Shown here in pieces: positions 35,288 to 46,446 of a stretch of 64,000 nt of DNA (position 1 is the stretch's first letter; each line of letters opens with the position of its first letter). The position numbers and the translations under genes are program-made. The notes beneath the pieces are model-generated. The model ran no database searches. It worked only from the letters and a program-made list of their open reading frames with translations, and was not told the DNA's origin. Source of the DNA: Dactylis glomerata (lineage: Eukaryota; Streptophyta; Magnoliopsida; Poales; Poaceae); assembly GCA_007115705.1 (NCBI GenBank), contig QXEO01000434.1, positions 558,001-622,000 on the forward strand, read 5' to 3'.

Positions 35288-36388
35288 TTAAGAATATTTT
35301 TTGTCACATTTATTCAATAGTATTAATGTTGCACAAATCAATACTTCAAAGAATCTAGTTCACATAGCCTTGTCCACTCCTACTCATGCTTTGATAAGGC
35401 ATAAAGACCTCCTTAATTGTAATTGCCTAGCTCAATTCCCATTGGTCAAATAGATCTTTCGTTTAACTAAACTCTCAAAGTTCAAATCCTGCAAATCCAT
35501 TGCTCCATCACTAAATCCTTCTTGAACATAACATCTCAATAAGTCTAAAAGATTAAGCAATTTTTTTATAAATGTTTGTTATGCTAGATGTTATGTTTGT
35601 ATGGTGTGTTTATGTTGTGTTGTTTATGTGTTATAGCTTTGTGTGGAGTGCTTCATACTTAGTTGAGAGGACTGAAAGATCTTGGATATCAAAAGGCAAG
35701 TGACACACATTCTACTACCTATTTTTATTGAGCATTAGTGATTTCAGTAGTATGCATGATAGGTGGAATATCAAATGTTTATAAAGTGTTAGATCCTAGT
35801 AGTGAGTAGCTATTCCCAAAATACCCACCTGGTAGGATGCTAAATACTTTGAAAAATATGATGCTATGCTATGATTACTTGTTGAAGTTGTTTTGTTAAT
35901 CGAATTAACAACTTCAACTAAAATGAACTACCTGGGTGGAGTGGTATGTGATGGAAAGTGAAGTAGGTGGGTCCTGGGGCACATGCTAGGACAGATATGT
36001 AGCTCAGGATGCTGCTCGGGATGGCCACTCAGGATTAAAGGGATTAATATGGCTTCCATGCTTAGATGTACTTCCAGTGCAACCTTATGACAATATGGGC
36101 TCTGTCTTGATTGAGTATGATTAGGGGTTCAACCAAGAGTACTAACATGAGGTGGTAGCAAAATATAGGGGGTATGATCAGACTAGTTTGGTTGAATGCT
36201 TTTTCTGAAAGGTCTTGTTTCATTTTATGTATGGGTGCAAAATGAATCTTAAGGTGAAAGTGCACAACCCTTGCAAGGTGTTAAAAATCTAATCGATTAG
36301 CCGAGTCCTCGGAATGGACAATTGAGTCTCTAGCCATGGAATGTTCGGAAGAATCTCATCACCATTTCTGAATGTCTTAAATAGGATC
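35288..36388 (+). repeat. Long LTR-like sequence, right part
   Basis: Continuation of 16261-18608 across E1. No gene. It ends ...TTAAATAGGATCT, where the second copy of the 252-bp E3 repeat begins. There is no canonical CA terminus. Confidence 0.55.
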
Positions 36389-36642
36389 TCGAGCTCTTCT
36401 TTTAACTGATGTTGCAACTTTTCATCCTCTGTATGCCTGATTTCAGAATGTTTTGACAGGTTTAAGTAGGGTCATTAATTGTGTTTTGCTGCTGCAATAT
36501 TTCTGGACAGATTCTATCCTATTTTGTTTTATGCATTCTTTGAGCTTTAAAGCTAAATCTTTTTCATTGGTTTGAGTTTATGAGAAGGAATACAACAATA
36601 TATACCTACTGGACACTTTTCATGCAATTTGTTTTGGGAATT
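36389..36642 (+). repeat. 252-bp direct repeat, right copy
   Basis: Copy of 16009-16260. The E3 sequence continues from its end (ACATGCAGCAAGC...), which shows that the undisturbed E3 order is left copy followed by 36643. Confidence 0.9.
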
Positions 36643-37161
36643 ACATGCAGCAAGCATCATGCTTTTTATGCCTACTAATGTCACCCCACAGAAAAAGAGA
36701 TGGGAGATATCTTTGTGTTGAAGTTTTTTCACAGGAATTAGAGGAGTTGCACCAAGAGACATTTAAGAATGGTGAAAACCATAAGCTTGGGGATGTCAAG
36801 ACCCCACTGGACTACACACACTCTCGGTTTGCACACATCTCCTTTTTATTTTTCTATCAACGCAGTATTATCGCATAAAGTTGGAGCGTCTTGTTATAGT
36901 TTGTTTTGTTTTTGTTTTCTTTTTATTTGGGTGAGACCACTATTTTTATTTATTTTGAGAGAAAGCTACTGGAGGTTTCCTTTGATTTTATTTGGATGCA
37001 TTGAAAGATTTGGGATTGAGATATAGGAGTTGATTATTAAGATACATATAGTTGCATGCTTCATATGCTTTAAATAAGTTTTGATCTACATGTGGTTTAT
37101 TAGGAGCTATCTTGTATTCATTTTTTTGATGCGTAACACTTGTTTACATTGTTTAACATGA
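36643..37161 (+). other. E3 3' non-coding region, second part
   Basis: AT-rich, no gene. It contains ATAAGCTTGGGGATGTC at about 36780, a PPT-like motif of the Athila type. Cut off at 37161 by the E4 LTR, so the E3 3' LTR is absent. Confidence 0.65.
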
Positions 37162-38087
37162 TGTCGGGGGGATGACCCCCGGTAGGGTCAAGAGACTAGA
37201 AAGATGCAAGGACTATGGTTGACTTTATGCCAGTTGACCAAGGAAGGGCCTGGTCGGAATATAAGAGCATCGGCCAGGCCGGCATATTTGTATATCCCGG
37301 CTGGTGTCCGGATATGTCGGTATAACCGGGATACTTATTGTGGAGTGCAGGCATATACATAGATATGCCGGCCTAACTTGTATGTTATCTCGTGCAGGAG
37401 CGGGGTGCCGGATTACCCGACCTTCATAGGTCGATGGTCCGGCATATAGGTCCGGGATATGGCCAACGGTCATATCCGGGATACATAAGTCAGCTAAGGT
37501 GTCCAATCCCTACAATCAAGGAGAGGTTCTGCCAAGTACGGAGAGAGATCGTGGTGACAGGGTGCACAGTGGTGGTCTACCTACCGTCACTGTGCACAAG
37601 TACGAGCTTACCTCAGTGAGGTAAGGTCACAGTGCAGGAAGTACAAGGTACAGGGATATGAAGTCCCATCGAGAGCAATCAGGGAGAAAGTCAAGGGTCG
37701 CTGCCTTCGTCAGCAAGTCCTATTTGGAGTGTAGTTGATGTCTCGTGGTCTCTTATGACCATTGTAACCCTGGCCACCACTATATAAGGTGGCATAGGGA
37801 GCCCTGGTAAAGGGTTGGTCACTCTGTGTTCTTACACTTAGCAGTTCATCTTCCTCCTCTAGCAGAGAGCTTGGAAGCACCATTGTTGTATACTCCATCG
37901 ATCCAAATATATAACCAGTAGAGCAGGAGTAGGGGTGTTATCTCCTTACGAGAGCCCCGAACCTGGGTAGCTCTGTGTTCCTTTCTGTCGTGCTTTTTAG
38001 CTCGTTCCCCTCTCCCGAATCCCCCAGCATCTAGTTCGGCCCCCATTTAAGCCATCCTATGGCATATGTTGTTTCACCACGATGACA
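37162..38087 (+). repeat. E4 5' LTR
   Basis: TGTCGGGGGGATGACC... to ...CACGATGACA. TATATAAGG at 37781. The last about 50 bp (CCCCCATTTAAGCCATCC... to the end) are almost identical to the E5 LTR end. Confidence 0.92.
37781..37789 (+). promoter_or_regulatory. TATA box of E4 5' LTR
   Basis: TATATAAGG after CCACCAC. The same site in the 3' LTR is at 58506. Confidence 0.65.
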
Positions 38088-38089
38088 TT

Positions 38090-38107
38090 TGGCGCCCACC
38101 GTGGGGC
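38090..38107 (+). promoter_or_regulatory. E4 primer-binding site, Tat type
   Basis: TGGCGCCCACCGTGGGGC two bases after the LTR, the sequence commonly found in RIRE2/Retand-like elements. Identical to the E5 PBS. Confidence 0.85.
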
Positions 38108-38409
38108 TGATCGATATGTTGGGCGGAGTGTTTATTCGGACGGGGTCTGTGATAGCAGCTTCAGGAGTGCGCGTGGTCTCTGGCCTCGTCCAGAGGCTAG
38201 GCTCGCTCAGCTTCGTCAGTGACAACGCTGGGTGTCTCGGCGGCCGGCCGTTCCCCAGGGATGGCCGGATCATATCTTTCGGTTCCCACGAGGTGTACGT
38301 GGGGACTGAGAGAGTTTGCAGGGAAAAGGTGCTGGTGGCGGCGGATCCTCCGTCGCATCGGCTGGCTCACGCTGGGCGTAGCGCTCGCTCAGTAGAGTCG
38401 GCCGAGGTA

Positions 38410-41400
38410 ATGATGGCCGGCACATCAGTGCCGCCGGCAGATGGTGCCGGCAAGGCAGCAGCAGCAGCAGGAGATGCTCCCCCGGAGCCGCCGAAGGCCA
38501 AGAGGTCGGCACGTCCTCCGTTGGAGCGTGTCGAGAACCTGGCTGGCACTTCCGCTGTGCCGGCAAAAGGTCAGGTGCTTCTTCCCGTCATCGAGCGGCT
38601 TCTCGAGCCGGTGCGATCCGGCGATGATCCGGAGCAGGCAAGGGAGGTCCTGGAGGGATCTCGCCAGGCCCTCATCGACGAGGCCCTGGCCATGCACCAG
38701 GAGCGCGAACGGTTTAACCGGCAACTCCGTGAGTATGAGGCAGCACATGGTTTTACTCCTGTGGTAACCCGGCCTAGCCGGATAGATGAGATTAGAACTA
38801 GAGGTAGAGATCTTAACACTGAGCTAGAGAAAGGTGCTAGTGGTAAGGGTCATACTGCAACTAGTACTGTGCCTAAGGTAATTTATAGCTCACCAGTAAA
38901 GAACCTTAGAGCAGCAGCAGAGGTAGCTAAGGACTTATCTAATCTGTCCGGCGAAGCACTGCATGAGCAGCAAGCCCGGCTTAACCATCTTTTGTCTGAA
39001 GCTACTAAGTAGCAGGAGGCCTTTAAGAAGGCAAACCCAGGTGCCGGGGCATCCCAGTACATTGCGTCGGTAGGAGGTGCCGGCGCAAGGTCGAGGGGCG
39101 AAGCTTCGTCCCCGCATCCAAGCGCCCGGCGTGCCGGAAGTGTGACCTCTGGCCGCCGGGATAAGCAGATCCAAGTGTATGATCCGGCAATTGCCGGAAA
39201 GCAGGCAATAGTTCAGAAGAGTACCGGCCAAGCTGACAAGTATGTCGGCGGCAAGAGTGCAGGCCAGAATGTGCCGGCTGGGCATGGGGCAGTGTCGGCC
39301 GGTGGTGGCCGGAGTAACAGTGCAGTCCGGCGTCAGCAGCGGGGCGCCGGAGGTGCAGCGCAGCAACAAGGTACAGGTCAACCGGGACATCGGGAAGATG
39401 ATGGCAATTCCGCCCTTGTCAGGGCGGGATATCAGCAGCAGCACCAGCAAGGCCGGCACAGTGAGCAGTATCAGCCGGAGCAGCAGCAGGAGAAAGTGAT
39501 CGCGGGCCCAATTGCATCCCGGCTAGGACCTCGGTCCTTAGCAGCAAGTGATGCGCGCTTCAAGCTAGACAGGATTCACCAATCGGAGTTGGTGGAAAGG
39601 CAAGGAGCTCCGGGTCCTATGTGCTTTGGACCCCGGATTATGGGTGAGCCGGTACCTTACTACTTCCAGCTCGCGCGTGGCGCGAGGACATATAACGGCA
39701 GTACAAAGCCGGAAGATTGGTTGGAGGATTACTCCACCGCAGTGAACATTGCCGGAGGAAACCTCAGATGGGCGGTACGATATATACCACAAATGCTAGA
39801 AGGACCAGCCAAGATATGGTTGAACAATCTGCCGGCCGGAAGTATCAACGGCTGGGTTGATTTCGAAGAACAGTTTGTATCAAACTTCACCAGTACATAT
39901 AAGAGGTCGAATCGTCCTCAGCAGCTGGCTAACTGCCGGCAGGGAGTGAATGAGACCGACCGTGACTACCTGACCAGGTGGTGCACATTGCGCAATTCCT
40001 GCGAAGGAGTTGTGGAGCAGCAAGCCATCATGTGGTTCGCTCATGGGTGCCGGCATGGCACCATGTTGTGGCAAAAGCTTCAGAGGGAAATGCCGGCCAC
40101 GTTGGCCGAGACAATCAAGATCGCCGATAGTTATGCTCTGGGAGACCCCATGCAGCCCACCCTTGATTCACAAGGACAGGGGCAGACCCAGCGGAACAAT
40201 AGCAATACCGGGAGACCGGGGCAGTTCTATCGCTCTGATAACCGGAACAAGAGAAGAGATGAAAGGCCGGATTACAGGTATGGAGCGGCACAAGTAGCAG
40301 CTATGGAGGAAGAGCAAGAGGGCGCCGGCAGTAGCCAGCGTCCGAGATATGAGGGCTATCAGCAGCCTCAGCAGCAACAGCCGCAGCAGCAAGCGCAGCC
40401 CTTCCAGAAGAAGAATGTCTGGATCAACAAGAATGCCGGCGGAGCCGCCGGACAGAAGAAGCAGTGGCCGAAGTATACAGTGGGTCTGGCCATGGACAAA
40501 CCTTGTGTGTTTCACACATTCCAGCCGGGTAAGCCAGCGAATCATTTGACCAGAAACTGTTCATGGCTGGACGACATATTAGCAGGTCGTGCAGGTCCCT
40601 GGGGACCAGCTAGACCACCTGTCCCGGCAGCCCCATCGCCGTTGACAGGTGCCAACACAATTGCAGTCCCGCCCAGGCCGGTTAATCCCGGGAATCAGGG
40701 CAATGCCGGAAACGCCGGCGTAAATCAAGTAGATCAGAGCTATAACCCGGAACACTATGCTGGAGGCCCAGCAGCAGGCCGGAATGAGTACAAGGAACAT
40801 GATCAGAGCTACATGGTCTTTGAGACCAAAAGAACAGACAAGCAGAGCTTGTACCGGCGGTGTTTGGAGGTGAATGCCGTTATGTCGGCTGTTCCAAAGC
40901 TAATGTACTGGTCTGACCAGGCCATTGGCTGGGACAGGGCAGATCATCCCAGGATCATGCCAAACCCCGGCGGGTATGCTCTAGTGATGGATCCGACATT
41001 CGTCGGGCCGGCTAATAACGTGAGATTCAGCAAGGTCCTCATTGACAATGGAAGCAGCATCAACATCATGTACCGAGATACGATGCAGAAGCTGGGAATC
41101 AAGGAGAATATGTTGGAGCCAAGCAAGACCACATTCCACGGCATTGTGCCGGGACTTTCGTGTGCGCCGATGGGCAAGATCCGGATGGATGTCATGTTTG
41201 GCAGCCGGGATAACTGCAGGGTGGAGAACCTCATGTTTGAGGTGGTTGATCTGGAAAGCCCCTACCATGCTTTGCTGGGTAGGCCGGCACTGGCAAAGTT
41301 CATGGCCTCTACGCATGTTGCGTACCTGAAGATGAAAATGCCAGGGCCCAAGGGAGTGATCACCATCATTGGTGATTACAAGCGTTCAATGGCATGTGCC

Positions 41401-41631
41401 ACAGCCGGGTCTAACCTGGCAGAGACTCTGATCATTGCAGAAGAAAGAAAAAGGCTCAAGCGAGCAGTGGAGATTGCGGAAACGGTCGTGGCCGGCAAAT
41501 CTATGCCGGGCATGGCAAATCCCGGTGGCAGTGCTTCTTTTCAAGTGGGCAAGGAAGTCAAGAAGGTGCCTCTGGATGAAGTTTTCCCGGAGCGCCATGC
41601 CCTCGTTGGGGCAAGTTTGGATCCCAAATAG
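38410..41631 (+). pseudogene. E4 gag-protease polyprotein, one internal TAG plus TAG at the pol junction
   Basis: Single frame from the ATG at 38410 (two Met codons in a row). It codes an Ala/Gly-rich start, a Gln-rich region with CAG runs, and a Retrotrans_gag domain (about 39640-40140: PYYFQLARGARTYNGSTKPEDW, then W..FE..FVSNF). Next come a Cys-poor linker and an aspartic protease with active site DNGSSINIM (41044) and ALLGRPALAKF (about 41270). A TAG at 39010-39012 breaks the frame early, and a second TAG at 41629-41631 separates it from pol. Both sit where a CAG (Gln) codon would fit. The apparent upstream part of the ORF, from 38089, overlaps the PBS and is not counted. The product would form particles and cleave the polyprotein. 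Confidence 0.85.
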
Positions 41632-42753
41632 GAAAGCGAGCTCATCAGCTTCCTCCGTTAGAATCGGGATATCTTTGCATGGTCTACTTCAGACCTGCAA
41701 GGTGTGCCGAGGGAGCTGGCTGAGCACGCACTGCATGTAAGACCGGATGCTAAGCCGGTAAAACAGCCGCTCCGGCGGAATGTGGATGATAGGAGGAAGG
41801 CAATATGGGAGGAAGTGGCCAGGCTCCTAGCCTCTGGCTTTATCAAAGAAGTGCTTCATCCGGATTGGGTGTCTAATCCGGTTTTGGTGGAAAAGAAGAA
41901 AGATGAGCCCGCCATAGTAAAAGTATGGCGGATGTGTGTTGATTACACCAACTTGAACAAGGCATGCCCTAAAGATCCATTCCCGCTCCCTCGGATCGAT
42001 CAAGTGATCGATTCCATAGCTGGATGTGAACTGTTATCATTTGTAGATGCCTATTCTGGTTTCCACCAGATCCCTTTGTATGAGCCGGATCAAATAAAGA
42101 CATCCTTTATTACCCCGTACGGGGCTTATTGCTATCTCACTATGCCGTTCGGTTTAAGAAATGCCGGCGCAACTTACCAGAGATGTATGCAGAAGTGTTT
42201 GCACGATCAGATAGATAAAATGTGCAGGTATATGTCGACGATATCGTCATAAAAACCAAGGAGAGCGAGACTCTCATAGATGATCTCCGGGAAACCTTTG
42301 GGAACCTGAGGAGATTCCGGATGAAGTTGAATCCGGCTAAATGTACCTTCGGTGTGCCGGCGGGCAAGTTGCTCGGCTTCCTTGTTTCCAGCCGGGGTAT
42401 TGAGGTGAATCCCAGCAAGATTCGTGCCATAGAAAGGATGAAGCCGCCGACAGATTTGAAGGAAGTACAGAAGTTCACTGGGTGCCTAGCATCCCTGAGC
42501 CGTTTTATAAGCCGGCTGGGAGAAAAAGCTTTGCCGTTATATCAATTGATGAAGAAGTCCGACACATTTGTCTGGACAACGCAAGCAGATGCAGCTTTCA
42601 AGGAATTGAAATAGATGTTGTCAACAGCGCCGGTATTAGCATCTCCAATGCCCCGGGAGCCGATGTTGCTCTATATAGCGGCAACCAATAGAGTCGTCAG
42701 TGCGATGGTGGTAGTAGAGCGAGAGGAAGGAGGCAAAACCGTGCAGCGGCCGG
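41632..42753 (+). pseudogene. E4 reverse transcriptase, broken, cut by E5
   Basis: RT domain of Gypsy pol. Motifs: NRDIFAWS..DL.G, KPVKQPLRR, the DWVSNPVLVEKK block, FVDAYSGFHQIPL with the first catalytic Asp (about 42040-42070), YLTMPFGLRNAGATYQRCM (about 42130-42190), and YVDD at 42231-42242. Breaks: TAG at 41659-41661; a one-base frameshift at about 42215 just before YVDD, which moves the frame from 1 to 3; and TAG at 42612-42614. The frame then stays open through the start of RNase H until E5 at 42754. It resumes in phase after E5, at 49325. Confidence 0.88.
42749..42753. repeat. E5 target-site duplication, left copy
   Basis: GCCGG; identical GCCGG at 49325-49329. Removing E5 and one copy restores the E4 pol frame (CGG CCG GTA TAT). 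Confidence 0.95.
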
Positions 42754-44257
42754 TGTCAGGGATATAACCCCGGGTATACCAAAGTACCCTTTTTATATGA
42801 CTAATATATATTATATATGTTGTATTATGTGTGCAGGATATTAAAAAGCATTTAACAGCAGCCTGGGCCGGATTAACCAAGCCCAGGCCGGAATAAACTG
42901 CTCCCGGGCCGGAATAGCTAAGCCCAGGCCGGCATATTGCTAAGTCAGGCCGGAATATAGAAGCTGGGCCGATATAAATTACCCCAGGCCGGCATATGGC
43001 AGCATGGGCCGGCGCAGCACCACAGCAACCCCGGCTGGGCCGAGGTAAAGCAGCCCCGGCTGGGCCTTCTCTGCGCCCCGGGTGGGACGCCTCCCGGCCA
43101 GGCCTCTATGCCCCGGGTGGGCCGTCTCCCGGGCAGGCCTCCGCGCCCCGGGTGAGCCGCCGCCGCCCTCGGTCACCCGGCTGGGCTGGCATCATGCGCC
43201 CCGGCTGGGCCGGCTTCTCCAGCGCCCCGGCCTGCCCCGGCTGGGCCTCCTCCCGCGCGCCCCTGGTGGGCTCCTCCTAGAGCAGCACCCGGCTGGGCCG
43301 GATTAGGAGAATCCGGCCTGGCCAGGATTTCCCCTCCAGGCTCCATTTATCTGATCCGGCTGGGCCGGGATATTGTGATCCGGCTGGGCCAGGCTGGGAT
43401 CTCTGGCCCAGGCCGGATTATCTCTTTGGCAGGCCGGGATATGCACTCTCCAGGCCAGATTATACCACTTCTGGGCGAGATTGACCTCCTCCGGCATATT
43501 TCCTCGTCCAGCAGCAACTCCGGTGCATCGTGCCAGTCCTGGGACGCCTCCGGGCTCGGACTGGCACATCCTTCATCATCATATGCTGGTCTTGGGACGC
43601 TCCTTAGCTCAGACCAGCATATCTCTCCTCTCCTAGTCAGTCTTATCCTCAGGAGGAGGATAAGACTGATGGCATGGTGATCCTGAAGACAAACGCTAGA
43701 AGACGAAGACCAAGGACTCCAAGTACAGACATCGATGGGACTAGCCCATGACCGTGACGCATCGCACAGTACCAAGGGCGGTACCGTGCTGATGCAGGCT
43801 ATAGTGTGACAAGACCCCAGTAGTCAACTCAGCAATAGTGTACCTGTACAGTGTATAGTGGGGCATCCCTTGTCCCCTAGGCTCCCTATATAAGGGGCAC
43901 CAGGGGGATCGATCACCCCAGCCTCCTTCGGAGGCTCATTCCTCCAGCTCCACGGGAGCTCTCTTCTTCCTTCCTTAGTAGCACTAGCTATTTAGCTCCT
44001 GCCCAGTGCAGCCTCAGATAGGCAAGATACAGCTCAAGGAGCACCATTGTAGCTCTCATGTGAAGCTCATATAGATCAGACATGCAGGAGTAGGGGTGTT
44101 ACCTCCTCACGAGGGCCCCGAACCTGGGTAGCTCGATGTGTTAGCAGTGAGTTCTGTGCTCGGTCTCTACCGAGTCATCCCTCTCCCGGATCCACCAGCG
44201 TACAGTCGGCCCCCATTTAAGCCATCCTATGGCATATGTTGTTTCACCACGACGACA
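42754..44257 (+). repeat. E5 5' LTR
   Basis: TGTCAGGGATATAACC... to ...CACGACGACA, 1504 bp. Its first 700 bp are studded with GGCCGG-containing words (CAGGCCGG, CTGGGCCGG). TATATAAGG at 43887. Confidence 0.95.
43887..43895 (+). promoter_or_regulatory. TATA box of E5 5' LTR
   Basis: CTCCCTATATAAGGGGC context; the copy in the 3' LTR is at 48954. Confidence 0.65.
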
Positions 44258-44259
44258 TT

Positions 44260-44277
44260 TGGCGCCCACCGTGGGGC
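44260..44277 (+). promoter_or_regulatory. E5 primer-binding site, same as E4
   Basis: TGGCGCCCACCGTGGGGC, two bases after the LTR. Confidence 0.88.
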
Positions 44278-44463
44278 TTATCAAGGCGCTGGTAGGAGTA
44301 CATCCGGACGGGATCTTCTTCATCTGCTCGGAGGCTCGACATCAGCAACGCCTCCGAGCACAGCAGGTCTTCTTCAACTCCCGGGCTGACCTCAACTCGC
44401 CCGGGCCAGCATACGGCTGTCCCGGATCTACATCGGCATCTCCGGGCCAGCACTCGGCTTCCT

Positions 44464-44841
44464 CCGGCCAGCATATCCTGTGTTCTGGCCAGCATATCCT
44501 GAGTCCCGGCCAGCATATCCTGTGTTCCGGCCAGCATATCCTGTATCCCGGCCAGCATATCCTGTGTCCCGGCCAGCATATCCTGTGTCCTGGCCAGCAT
44601 ATCCTGCGTTCCGGCCAGCATATCCTGTGTTCTGGCCAGCATATCCTGTGTCCCGGCCAGCATATCCTGAGTCCCGGCCAGCATATCCTGTGTTCCGGCC
44701 AGCATATCCTGTGTCCCGGCCAGCATATCCTGTGTCCCGGCCAGCATATCCTGTGTCCTGGCCAGCATATCCTGCGTTCTGGCCAGCATATCCTGTGTTC
44801 TGGCCAGCATATCTTGTGTCCCGACCGGCATATTCTATGTT
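44464..44841 (+). repeat. 21-bp tandem array, 18 units, with 168-bp higher-order period
   Basis: Units of GGCCAGCATATCCTG plus a variable TGTGT(C/T)C(C/T)-type end, 21 bp each. 17 are near-perfect and one is degenerate (GACCGGCATATTCTATG). The order of end variants in units 2-9 recurs in units 10-17, giving a period of 8 units (168 bp). Because 21 is divisible by 3 and the unit lacks stops, frames on both strands stay open, creating spurious ORFs with heptad repeats such as GQHILCP. Confidence 0.92.
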
Positions 44842-44999
44842 TGTTGTACCAGGGACAGTTCCGCCTTCGCCTCGAACATCTGCTGGTATTTCAAACTTCT
44901 TCAACGGTGCAAGTAAGTATTTATGCTGGTTCACTCCATATCCTGGTCAGCTTAATAGAAAAAATAGCTCGGGGGCTAGGCTAAAGCCCTGCAAGTTGC

Positions 45000-45890
45000 T
45001 TTTTAAGTACTGTTTCAGTATATATTAGTTTGTATGCCAGCATATCAGCTTCTCAGTTTCCTCCTGTATGTCTGTTTATATGCCAAATCACTACATATGC
45101 CTGCTGCAAAGAGTATCCTTAGTATCAGTTTGTATGTCTGCAATCTTATGCAAAGTTTCATCTGGGCATGTTATATGCCGGTTTTATATGCCAACAGCAA
45201 GATGTTATGTCAAGTTATATGTCTTTGCATGTGTCAACCAGTATATCTGCTACAGTGCTATAGTCAGTATGCCAGTTAACATATCAAGTTCAGTATCTAC
45301 TTATATGCCAAATGCTTTATCTCATATGCTATGTGTTATATGCCGGCTGTCATATGCCAAGGCTCATATGCCAGTTTTTTATATGTTGAATGCCATGTGC
45401 TAGTTGTTACATGTTTACAGTCAGATCAGTTATATGCCTATCTCAGTACCAGTTTCCGCATGCTCTATCACAGATCTCGTATGCCAGTTACAGTATACTA
45501 GCATTTATATACCGGCACATGAGTGCCAAATATCTGTTGTAAGATGCCAAGTTTGCTTATATGCCAGTTACAGTATGTCTACATTTATATGCCGGCACAT
45601 GAGTGCCTAGTTCTTCCTTGTGAGTTGCCAAGTTAGCATATATGTCAAATTGCTATATCTCAGTCTGTATGTCAAGTGCTTCGTACCGAATGATATGGGC
45701 TATATGCCAAACTCCATATGCTAGATTGCAAATATGCCAAATACTATGACCATCGCTATGTCTTTTAGAATGACTACAGAACAGGTTGGATATTTCATCA
45801 TATATACCGGCTATGACTCTCCATATTGCCATTATAAGAAGAAATTGCTATTACGCCACCAGGGCTTCAGTTTATATCTCAGTGTCTCAG
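45000..45890 (+). repeat. Degenerate ATATGCC/TATGTC-rich region in E5
   Basis: Dozens of scattered words TATATGCC(A/G), TATGCCGG and TATGTC at irregular short spacing, probably a decayed tandem array related to the neighbouring GCCAGCATAT arrays. Short clear duplication around 45490-45610 (ATTTATATRCCGGCACATGAGTGCC twice). No gene. Confidence 0.65.
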
Positions 45891-45994
45891 CCAGCATATC
45901 TTTATATCCTGGCCAGCATATCTCAAAGTCTCAGGTCTCAGGTATTTCAGTTTGTTAGTACATCAGGTTATTAAGTGATATCTTGAGTCATATG

Positions 45995-46300
45995 TGTTTT
46001 AGTATGCCGGCATATCATGGCAAAATGCCAATATGCCAGCATATCATGGCAAAGAGGAAAATGTCAGTATGCCAGCATATCATGGCAAAATGTCAGTATG
46101 CCAGCATATCATGGCAAAGAGCAAAATTTCAGTATACCCGCATATCGTGGCATGAGCAAAGTTTCAGTATGCCAGCATATCCTGGCATCGACCAAAATCC
46201 CCAATCACCGTTTATTTCGGTTCGCCAGCATATCAAGGCATCTATCAATAACTCATATCGCCGTTTATTTCGGTATGCCAGCATATCACGGCATTCTATA
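45995..46300 (+). repeat. Second array of GCCAGCATATCATGGCA-type units
   Basis: About eight copies of TATGCCAGCATATC(A/C)TGGCA separated by variable short linkers containing AAAATTTCAG or similar, period about 35-50 bp, decaying to the right. The core GCCAGCATATCATGGC is itself an imperfect palindrome. Confidence 0.8.
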
Positions 46301-46446
46301 TTCCTTTCAGTTATCGCCAGTTCTGGCTCAGTAACATATCGAGACATCGATCTCAAAGCTAACAAGCATCATATCTCTTATCATATCCGGTTTCACAGAG
46401 TATCCCGGTTTAGCATATTAACATGTCTTATCATTTTTGCATACTA

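Larger units (their letters stand above)
12392..37161 (+). mobile_element. E3: Athila-like Gypsy element, gag-protease only, split and 3'-truncated
   Basis: E3 consists of a 5' LTR (12392-14062), a degenerate tRNA-Asp type PBS, a broken gag-protease frame and AT-rich 3' sequence to 16260. It resumes at 36389 and ends at 37161, where E4 starts. No RT, RNase H or integrase remains, and the 3' LTR is missing. A 252-bp stretch of its 3' region is present on both sides of the 20.1-kb interruption (16009-16260 and 36389-36642). The coordinates cover both halves; 16261-36388 is foreign DNA. It is assigned to the Athila type by the PBS, the 10-bp LTR-to-PBS spacing shared with E2, and the protease sequence. 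Confidence 0.75.

Noticed and set aside
38089..38409. Upstream extension of the E4 gag ORF
   Set aside because: It starts inside the LTR-PBS junction. The tandem ATG at 38410 is the first plausible start after the leader.
44229..45028. Long overlapping ORFs on both strands across the 21-bp array (up to 251 residues)
   Set aside because: A stop-free 21-bp unit keeps several frames open on both strands. The heptad peptides simply mirror the DNA repeat, and nothing outside the array supports coding.
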